Source: Chloroflexota bacterium (GTDB lineage Bacteria > Chloroflexota > UBA6077). From it: 6,172 bases of DNA. How positions within the stretch are numbered: position 1 is the stretch's first letter; each line of letters opens with the position of its first letter. The position numbers and the translations under genes are program-made. The DNA is taken from the NCBI GenBank assembly GCA_021788565.1, contig JAJYKO010000361.1, positions 1-6,172 on the forward strand, read 5' to 3'. Of the stretch, positions 1-4,545 are shown piece by piece. The notes under the pieces are model-generated. The model ran no database searches and was not told where the DNA came from. It was given only the letters and a program-made list of their open reading frames with translations.

Positions 1-349
1 ACCTGGCCAGAAGCACATCCGCCTCATAGCTGATCCCAAAGCTGTCCTTACCCGATCCAACGAGCTTCAGAACATCGTCCGGGTTAGAGGGAACGTAGAT
101 CTTCACGTCCAGCCCGACATCCTTGTAGTAACCATTGTCCTGAGCCATATAGAGGCCGACGTGATTGGACCACGGATACCAGTCCAGCGCCACGCTAACC
201 TGCGTGAGCGGCTTCTGTGGCCCGGCGGTCCCCGCACCGGCAGCTGTAGGCTGCGACGGCTGCGGCGCCGCGCAGCCGCTGAACGCCAGCGCCACGACGG
301 CGAGCAGCGTGGCGCTGACTGCCAGCCTGATACGAGTGATACGTTTCAT
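1..349 (-). CDS. thiY: Thiamine-precursor ABC transporter substrate-binding lipoprotein (NMT1/ThiY-like), N-terminal part
   Basis: Only the first 116 codons are present; the rest lies beyond the left edge. The ATG at 347-349 follows an AGGAG ribosome binding site (356-360 on the plus strand) with 6-nt spacing. The protein starts with a basic segment (MKRITRIR), a hydrophobic stretch and a lipobox FSGC with the lipidated cysteine at residue 26, then a Pro/Ala/Gly/Gln-rich linker to about residue 48. The domain then opens with LDWYPWSNHVGLYMAQ (55-70) and GYYKDVGLDV (73-82). This is the DWxPxxNHxGxYxA...GYY...GLDV pattern of the NMT1/THI5 and ThiY family, which bind thiamine pyrimidine precursors such as HMP or formylaminopyrimidine. 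It would be anchored to the outer face of the membrane and deliver ligand to the permease encoded 27 bp upstream. The TPP riboswitch at the head of the operon supports the substrate class. The exact ligand (HMP, formylaminopyrimidine or thiamine) is not determined by what is visible. Confidence 0.9.
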   Translation of the reverse strand, partial: MKRITRIRLAVSATLLAVVALAFSGCAAPQPSQPTAAGAGTAGPQKPLTQVSVALDWYPWSNHVGLYMAQDNGYYKDVGLDVKIYVPSNPDDVLKLVGSGKDSFGISYEADVLLAR

Positions 350-376
350 GTGAGGCTCCTACTCTTTAACTCCTGT

Positions 377-1246
377 TTACAAGCGATTGAAGGGGTCACC
401 TGTTCCCCACGAACCCGCCGCACTCCGCCGCTTCTGGCTGTGATGCCATGGCAACAGATACCGCTCCGACAGCCCAGCGGCCCCGAAAAGGGCAATGCCC
501 ATCACAGAAAGCACCACGACGGCGGCGAACACGCGAGCCGTCTGGAACTGGGAAGCCGAGCGCACCATGAAGTAGCCCAGACCTGCGCTGGACCCGACCC
601 ACTCCCCCATCACCGCGCCGATAACGCTGACGGCGATGGCCACTTTGGTTCCCGAGAAGAGAAACGGCAGGGAGCTCGGGAGCTGGGCTTTTCCGAAGAT
701 CTGCCACCGGGACGCGCCCATGCTTCGCATCAGGTTCACCAGGTCAGGATCCACCGAGCGGAGTCCATCCACCATATTCACCACGATGGGGAAAAAGCAG
801 ATCAACCCCACCACGATCACCTTGGGCAGCAACCCGTACCCGAACCATATCAATAGGATAGGGGCAATGGCGATCACCGGGACGGTCTGGGATGCCACCA
901 CGAACGGATAGACGGCCTTTTCTATCGTCCTGGAATACGCGATGGCGATAGCCAAGGCCACACCAACCACAAACGCGAAGGCGAAGCCGATGAGCACCTC
1001 CTGCAGGGTCACCCATCCATGTCGGGCCAGCAGATCACTGGAGGAGATCAGCGCACCAGCTATATCAGCGGGCGTAGGTAAAAGCCAGGTCGGAACCGCG
1101 AATGCCATAGCGGCAAGCTGCCACAAGAGAAGGAAGGCAACCACCAGGGCAGCGGGCGGTAGCCACTCCGCCAGCCTGGGAGACTTGCCAGCCGCAACAC
1201 CCCCGTGATAATCGCGCTTTGATTCTGGCACCAGGTCATCGCTCAA
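377..1246 (-). CDS. thiX: ABC transporter permease, thiamine-precursor importer (ThiX-like)
   Basis: This is a 289-aa inner-membrane permease of the BPD_transp_1/SsuC-TauC type, of usual length for the family. Hydrophobic segments lie at about residues 31-50, 84-104, 115-135, 140-158, 200-216 and 238-258, giving six likely helices. The cytoplasmic EAA coupling loop is visible at about 172-191 (LMRSMGASRWQIFGKAQLP), which docks on the ATPase. The start is a TTG whose last two bases overlap the TGA stop of the ATPase gene in a TTGA arrangement (4-bp overlap), so translation is probably coupled. A GAGG sits 8 nt upstream. No ATG start lies in frame near the N-terminus; a GTG at codon 6 is an alternative. 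The gene sits between the ATPase and the binding protein in an operon controlled by a TPP riboswitch. The pyrimidine-precursor assignment comes from that context and from the NMT1-type binding protein, not from the permease itself. Confidence 0.92.
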   Translation of the reverse strand: MSDDLVPESKRDYHGGVAAGKSPRLAEWLPPAALVVAFLLLWQLAAMAFAVPTWLLPTPADIAGALISSSDLLARHGWVTLQEVLIGFAFAFVVGVALAIAIAYSRTIEKAVYPFVVASQTVPVIAIAPILLIWFGYGLLPKVIVVGLICFFPIVVNMVDGLRSVDPDLVNLMRSMGASRWQIFGKAQLPSSLPFLFSGTKVAIAVSVIGAVMGEWVGSSAGLGYFMVRSASQFQTARVFAAVVVLSVMGIALFGAAGLSERYLLPWHHSQKRRSAAGSWGTGDPFNRL

Positions 1247-2127
1247 CGATCGCGCCTCGCGTAGCGGCTGGGAAATCCGGCCGTCTCGATGCCGGCTGTA
1301 GCGCGTTCTCCATCACCACCGGAGACGTCCTCGATGTCCTGCGCCATGGCCTTACGGGCCTCTTCAAGGATTGCCTCAAGCAGGGTCTCCTTCATCGAAA
1401 CGAAGCTGCTGGAGGTGACCATCGCGTACTCTCTGGGGCGAGGTAGATCCACCTCCAGCGTGAGCTTAACCCTCCCCGGACGCGCTGTGAGCACGTACAC
1501 TCGATCCGACAAGAGCACCGCCTCATCCACGTCGTGGGTAATGAACAGTATGGTTTTGCGCAGACTATCCCACAGGTGGAGCAGCCACTCCTGCATGTTC
1601 GAGCGAGTGAGGGCATCAAGGGCACCGAAGGGCTCATCCAGCAGCATCACGTCTTTGCCGGTGAGCACGGTGCGCAAGAACGCAGCGCGCTGCCGCATGC
1701 CCCCCGATAGGACTCCTGGATAGGCATGCTCGAAGCCCTTCAGCCCGAAGAGGTCAAACAGCGAGAGGGCGCGATCGCGAGCCTCAGCCAGCGGCACACC
1801 ACGGATTTCCATTCCCAGGATCGCGTTGTCCAGCACGGTGCGCCACGGCATCAAGAGATCCTTCTGGGGCATGTAGGCCGTTGCGCCGATCTGAACGGCG
1901 GCGCTTCTGCTCTCAAGCCTGATGGCGCCGGAGGTAGGCTCCTGCAGGCCCGCGACGACGTTCAGCAGGGTACTCTTACCGCACCCGCTCGGACCGATGA
2001 GCGTGACAAACTCGCCTTCACCAGCGAACAGATCGATGTCTTTGAGAACGGCCATCGGCCCCTGAGGTGTAGGGAAGTCGACACACACCCTTTCCAACTC
2101 GATCTTTGGCTGAGCTGCGCCTGACAT
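1243..2127 (-). CDS. thiZ: ABC transporter ATP-binding protein, thiamine-precursor importer (ThiZ-like)
   Basis: This 294-aa ATPase powers import by the neighbouring permease and binding protein. All nucleotide-binding motifs are present: Walker A GPSGCGKST (45-53), Q-loop MPQKD with Gln88, signature LSGGM (140-144), Walker B VMLLDEP (160-166), D-loop GALD (168-171) and the switch histidine in FITHD (His198). The sequence resembles the SsuB/TauB/ThiZ group. About 50 residues follow the conserved core and end in a low-complexity Gly/Ala/Arg tail. I chose the ATG at 2125-2127 because AAGAGG lies 5 nt upstream and the protein then begins MSGAAQPKIELERV, normal for the family. A GTG at 2161-2163 would add 12 residues, but it lies only about 10 nt after the riboswitch terminator and lacks a good ribosome binding site. 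This is the first gene of the riboswitch-controlled operon, and its stop overlaps the permease start. Confidence 0.95.
   Translation of the reverse strand: MSGAAQPKIELERVCVDFPTPQGPMAVLKDIDLFAGEGEFVTLIGPSGCGKSTLLNVVAGLQEPTSGAIRLESRSAAVQIGATAYMPQKDLLMPWRTVLDNAILGMEIRGVPLAEARDRALSLFDLFGLKGFEHAYPGVLSGGMRQRAAFLRTVLTGKDVMLLDEPFGALDALTRSNMQEWLLHLWDSLRKTILFITHDVDEAVLLSDRVYVLTARPGRVKLTLEVDLPRPREYAMVTSSSFVSMKETLLEAILEEARKAMAQDIEDVSGGDGERATAGIETAGFPSRYARRDR
1255..1258 (-). promoter_or_regulatory. Ribosome binding site GAGG deciding the TTG start of the permease
   Basis: On the minus strand GAGG lies 8 nt before the TTG at 1244-1246, inside the last codons of the ATPase gene. It supports TTG as the true start and fits coupled translation through the 4-bp overlap. 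Confidence 0.6.
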
Positions 2128-2172
2128 GCGTACCTCTTCTCTCGCCGAATAAGCAACGCGCACCCCACAATC

Positions 2173-2200
2173 AAAAAGCGCCGGACCAGGGGTCCAGCGC
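2173..2200 (-). terminator. Intrinsic terminator of the TPP riboswitch (expression platform)
   Basis: Read on the minus strand, GCGCTGGACC pairs with GGTCCGGCGC in a 10-bp stem containing one G-U pair, with a 3-nt loop (CCT), followed at once by five T residues. This is a textbook Rho-independent terminator. It sits between the TPP aptamer and the ATPase start, so it is the likely off-switch: ligand-bound aptamer permits the hairpin and transcription stops before thiZ. The 5' arm can instead pair with part of the aptamer (CCAGCG with CGCTGG), which would be the read-through state. A smaller alternative stem, CGCC-GTTC-GGCG at 2198-2209, overlaps the base of the terminator. Confidence 0.88.
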
Positions 2201-2220
2201 CGAACGGCGGGCCGTAAATT

Positions 2221-2311
2221 CCCGTTTCCTACGCTGGCATTACCCAGGTCAGGTTCGACGGTCGGCGGCGGATTCGAGCCACCATCTCAGCCCGGCTGTC
2301 CCCGAGCTCCC
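2221..2311 (-). ncRNA. TPP riboswitch (THI element) aptamer
   Basis: The minus strand carries the conserved blocks of the thiamine pyrophosphate riboswitch in order: CTCGGGG (2300-2306), GGGCTGAGA around the invariant CTGAGA (2285-2290), then GAACCTGACCTGG and GTAATGCCAGCGTAGG (within 2225-2256). The P4 (CCT/AGG) and P5 (CTGG/CCAG) pairings are intact. An optional side stem, GGTGGC/GCCGCC (2278-2283 with 2264-2269), sits between the CTGAGA box and the GAACCTGA box. P3 is very short, P2 is weak and I find no convincing P1. The element lies just downstream of a good promoter and upstream of a terminator and the importer operon, so TPP binding should reduce transcription of thiZ-thiX-thiY. The family identification is firm; end points are approximate to a few bases because P1 is unclear. 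Confidence 0.94.
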
Positions 2312-2350
2312 GTTTCATGTCAAGTGCAGCTGCTCACTTCAAGCGATTGG

Positions 2351-2379
2351 ACAATATCACCGGGCTGGCGCGGTGTCAA
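2351..2379 (-). promoter_or_regulatory. Sigma70-type promoter of the riboswitch-thiZXY operon
   Basis: On the minus strand a perfect TTGACA (-35, 2374-2379) is separated by exactly 17 nt from TATTGT (-10, 2351-2356, four of six consensus bases). Transcription would begin near 2344, about 30 nt before the aptamer, giving a leader of roughly 215 nt. A second TTGACA just downstream (2318-2323) has no matching -10 and is probably chance. Confidence 0.65.
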
Positions 2380-2500
2380 GCGAGGTGATCATCAACTAAG
2401 TTATAGTGGCCATCGGTTGCAGAAGAAGGTGCGACTGACGGGTGGCGCAGGCAAGAAACGGGGAAGATGGCAGAATAGACATTGTTCTGAAGCCAGCCAC

Positions 2501-2529
2501 TTCTCATCTCTCCCTCGCGGAAGTACAAT
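2501..2529 (+). promoter_or_regulatory. Possible promoter for the receiver gene
   Basis: TTCTCA (four of six to TTGACA) and TACAAT (five of six to TATAAT) are spaced by 17 nt. Transcription would start near 2536 and give a leader of about 320 nt containing the tandem hairpins. This is a weak match in high-GC DNA and could be chance. The AT-rich patch nearer the gene (TATCTA/TATATT around 2747-2756) is an alternative. Confidence 0.3.
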
Positions 2530-2596
2530 CGTCGCCGGTCACCAGCCGCCCGTACAGGACGGAAATGTGGCATATGCACTGGCGAACCACTATTGA

Positions 2597-2637
2597 GAGC
2601 CGGTTTGGGGCTCGCGAGCGGGGTTCTTCGGCCCCGC
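2597..2637 (+). repeat. Tandem hairpins around a 10-bp palindrome
   Basis: The first hairpin is GAGCC/GGCTC with a 7-nt loop (2597-2613). The second is GCGGGGTT/GGCCCCGC with a CTTC loop (2618-2637), eight pairs including two G-U pairs. The perfect palindrome GCTCGCGAGC (2610-2619) bridges them and competes with both. No T-tract follows, so this is not a standard terminator. It could be leader RNA structure or a protein binding site. Confidence 0.45.
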
Positions 2638-2838
2638 CGACACGGAGAGGGCGTACCGCGGGCACGAATGGTGCTCCTGCCGGGAATGACAGGATTGTTA
2701 CCTATACTTCGGCGCTTTTCACCTTAGAATTAGGCAACTCGTGCATTATCTATATTCGGATGTGTGGGAACTGGTCGATACAGACAGATGGAGCGGCACC
2801 GAGGGTTTCCAGAACAGAGTCTACAGGCGCCCCAACGC

Positions 2839-2845
2839 GGAGGTG
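2839..2845 (+). promoter_or_regulatory. Ribosome binding site GGAGGTG deciding the TTG start of the receiver gene
   Basis: Seven bases complementary to the 16S rRNA tail lie 8 nt before the TTG at 2854-2856. The upstream in-frame GTG at 2845 overlaps this site and cannot be served by it, which argues for the TTG. Confidence 0.7.
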
Positions 2846-2853
2846 TGAGCAAA

Positions 2854-3240
2854 TTGAAGAAAGTGATGGTTGTGGAGGACGACCGGGCAGTGCTTGACCT
2901 GCTGGGAATCGTGCTCACGGATGCCGGCTATAAGGCGATACTTTTTCCTCGGAGCGATGACATCCCCCAGAAGGTCGCCAGCGAGAAGCCCGATCTGGTC
3001 TTGCTGGACATCCTGATCGAGCCAAAGCACGGTATGGAGGTGCTGGCATCCCTTACGGAGATGGAATCGCACCCTCCAGTTATTCTGATATCGGCCGCGG
3101 TAAAGGGCGTACGCGAGATGGGGCAGATCGCCAAGGCTTTGGGTTGCTACGACTTCATCGAAAAGCCTTTCGACATCACCGATCTGCTCAGCCGAGTAAA
3201 GTCGGCAGTCAAGAAGTCAGGGCACACCGTCGCCGCGTGA
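2854..3240 (+). CDS. Stand-alone response regulator receiver (CheY-like) protein
   Basis: The product is 128 aa and is a single receiver domain with no DNA-binding or enzymatic output domain. It begins MKKVMVVEDD, with acidic Mg-binding residues Glu8 and Asp9. The phosphoacceptor is Asp52 in LVLLDILI, the conserved Ser80 lies in PVILISA and Lys104 in EKPF, so the phosphorylation site looks intact. The loop after Asp52 reads ILIEPKHG instead of the usual xMMPxxDG: the proline is shifted by one and the late Asp is a His. I chose TTG at 2854 because of its strong ribosome binding site; a GTG at 2845 or 2764 would give N-terminal tails not expected for this domain. No histidine kinase gene is visible in the window, so the partner is unknown. 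The phosphofructokinase gene follows 79 bp downstream on the same strand. Confidence 0.92.
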   Translation: MKKVMVVEDDRAVLDLLGIVLTDAGYKAILFPRSDDIPQKVASEKPDLVLLDILIEPKHGMEVLASLTEMESHPPVILISAAVKGVREMGQIAKALGCYDFIEKPFDITDLLSRVKSAVKKSGHTVAA

Positions 3241-3267
3241 TCTGGCGCTTCATGAATCCGGCCAGGC

Positions 3268-3282
3268 CCGCTACAATAGCGG
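3268..3282 (+). promoter_or_regulatory. Inverted repeat containing a -10-like hexamer upstream of the phosphofructokinase
   Basis: CCGCTA and TAGCGG form a perfect 6-bp inverted repeat with a 3-nt centre. The TACAAT hexamer (3272-3277, five of six to the -10 consensus) lies inside it. The matching -35 position (TTCATG, 17-nt spacer) is weak. If this is a promoter, transcription starts near 3284 and the repeat could be an operator. As RNA it would be a small hairpin between the two genes without a T-tract. Confidence 0.4.
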
Positions 3283-3304
3283 CTCGGGATAGCTCGCTTC
3301 GGCC

Positions 3305-3310
3305 GGAGGA
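3305..3310 (+). promoter_or_regulatory. Ribosome binding site GGAGGA deciding the TTG start of the phosphofructokinase
   Basis: GGAGGA lies 9 nt before the TTG at 3320-3322. No in-frame ATG is found near the expected N-terminus, so the TTG is the preferred start. Confidence 0.7.
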
Positions 3311-3319
3311 ATCTTCAAG

Positions 3320-4528
3320 TTGGCAGACGGTCTTTATGGAAGGCTGCTGGTAGGGCAGTCCGGCGGGTGCACAGCCGTAATCAACAGCTCCCTGGTAGGG
3401 ATCATCCAGGAAGCTCGAAGGCACGTCGAGATCACCGGAGTCTTGGGCGCCGTAAACGGTGCCGAGGGTATCCTCCGGGGGGAATTGGTAGACCTGGAAC
3501 AGGAAAGCGACCAGACCCTGGAGCTGGTCCGCAACACCCCGTCCGCCGCACTCGGATCCTGCCGCTACAAGCTCCAGGAGGGTGACCTGGAGCGGATCGT
3601 CGAGCAGCTTCGGCGCCTCAATGTACGCTACTTCCTCTACATCGGCGGGAACGACTCTGCCGATACCTCCCACCGGATAGCGACTGCGGCCGCCTCGATG
3701 GGCCACGAGATCAGGGTGATCGGCGTTCCCAAGACCATCGACAACGACCTCCCAATCACGGACCATTGCCCCGGATATGGCTCCATCGCCCGATTCGTCG
3801 CGCAGAGCACCATCGATGCGGGGCTGGACACGGAGGCAATGAGACGCTACGACCCGGTTAAGATCATTGAGACCATGGGACGCGACGCGGGTTGGGTAGC
3901 GGCCGCCAGTGCCCTTGGCAAGCGAAGCGAATTGGATGCCCCGCACCTCATCTACCTACCCGAGGTACCCTTCAGTATCACACGGTTCCTGGAAGACGTG
4001 AAAGCGGTTCACAAGGAGATCGGCTACGTCGTTGCGGTTATGGCGGAGACGGTGAGGGACGAGACCGGCCAGGTGGTGGGCAATGAGAAGCCCTACTTCG
4101 TGGATCCATTCGGCCACGGCTACTATGACAGCCCCGCGGCGTACTTATGTCGAGTTGTCACGAGGGAGCTCGGGTTGAGGGCCAGGTTCGATAAGCCTGG
4201 CACCATCCAGCGCATGTCCATGGAGCTTGCTTCCCCAGTTGACCTTCGCGAGGCGTATGAAGCCGGTCAGATGGCCGTGAGGTACGCCCTGGAGGGCCGC
4301 ACCGACCAGATGGTGATCCTGGTGCGGCAGTCCGGGCCCGAGTACGGCTGCACAACCGGCTCCGCGCCGCTAACCGCGATCGCCAACACCGAGAAGCTGT
4401 TCCCCGAAGAGTATCTGACTCCTGAGCGGAACTTCGTGACTCCGGCGTTCGTAGAGTATGCCACCCCCCTCATCGGTGGCCCGTTGCGCCATTACGCTCG
4501 CCTGGCGAAACACCCGCTGGCTCGCTGA
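3320..4528 (+). CDS. 6-phosphofructokinase, probably pyrophosphate-dependent (PfkA superfamily)
   Basis: This 402-aa cytoplasmic enzyme phosphorylates fructose 6-phosphate to fructose 1,6-bisphosphate in glycolysis. The N-terminus has the phosphate-binding turn GQSGGCTAVIN (12-22). The donor-site motif is GGNDS (109-113), where ATP enzymes have GGDGS. The catalytic loop is PKTIDND (137-143) with the likely base Asp141, where ATP enzymes have PGTIDND. ETMGRDAGWVA (184-194), PEVPF (214-218) and IQR (296-298) match sugar-phosphate binding segments. Asp in place of the second Gly of GGDGS and Lys in place of Gly before TIDND are the known marks of pyrophosphate use, which makes the reaction reversible (EC 2.7.1.90). 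The Asn in GGNDS is unlike the GGDDS of many such enzymes. The TTG start has a GGAGGA site 9 nt upstream. The gene converges with the NnrS-like gene 17 bp away, with no terminator visible between them. Confidence 0.92.
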   Translation: MADGLYGRLLVGQSGGCTAVINSSLVGIIQEARRHVEITGVLGAVNGAEGILRGELVDLEQESDQTLELVRNTPSAALGSCRYKLQEGDLERIVEQLRRLNVRYFLYIGGNDSADTSHRIATAAASMGHEIRVIGVPKTIDNDLPITDHCPGYGSIARFVAQSTIDAGLDTEAMRRYDPVKIIETMGRDAGWVAAASALGKRSELDAPHLIYLPEVPFSITRFLEDVKAVHKEIGYVVAVMAETVRDETGQVVGNEKPYFVDPFGHGYYDSPAAYLCRVVTRELGLRARFDKPGTIQRMSMELASPVDLREAYEAGQMAVRYALEGRTDQMVILVRQSGPEYGCTTGSAPLTAIANTEKLFPEEYLTPERNFVTPAFVEYATPLIGGPLRHYARLAKHPLAR

Positions 4529-4545
4529 TCGGGAGTACGGCGCCC

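Larger units (their letters stand above)
2400..2853. other. Intergenic region without a convincing gene
   Basis: About 450 bp separate the divergent thiamine-importer promoter from the receiver gene. Open frames here (for example 2442-2897 on the plus strand) show no recognisable domain, no good ribosome binding site and a composition like random high-GC reading. The stretch contains a possible plus-strand promoter (2501-2529), a 10-bp palindrome GCTCGCGAGC (2610-2619) flanked by two hairpins (2597-2613 and 2618-2637), and a noticeably AT-richer patch at about 2690-2760. That patch includes TATACT and TATATT hexamers without matching -35 elements. Confidence 0.6.

Noticed and set aside
161..856. 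231-aa open frame on the plus strand across the binding-protein and permease genes
   Set aside because: It is antisense to two well-supported genes, is rich in Arg, His and Pro as expected of a shadow frame in high-GC DNA, and shows no domain.
2318..2323. Second TTGACA on the minus strand close to the aptamer
   Set aside because: No -10-like hexamer lies 16-18 nt downstream; that position is inside the conserved aptamer sequence.
380..2349. Shared 10-mer CAAGCGATTG at 380-389 and 2340-2349
   Set aside because: One copy is the end of the permease reading frame and the other lies at the operon start. Two copies of a 10-mer without symmetry or a shared position are not convincing as a site.
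2764..2853. Extended N-terminus for the receiver protein from a GTG at 2764
   Set aside because: The added 30 residues are not expected before a CheY-like domain, and the strong GGAGGTG site serves the TTG at 2854.
2442..2897. 151-aa plus-strand open frame in the intergenic gap
   Set aside because: It has no ribosome binding site or domain, and it overlaps the start of the receiver gene in another frame. Its composition looks random.
3209..3946. 245-aa open frame on the minus strand opposite the phosphofructokinase
   Set aside because: The plus-strand frame has all phosphofructokinase motifs; the opposite frame has no recognisable domain and starts inside that gene.
4529..4545. Possible bidirectional terminator between the convergent phosphofructokinase and NnrS-like genes
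   Set aside because: The 17-bp gap has only a short GC-rich symmetry (GGCGCC) and no T-tract on either strand.
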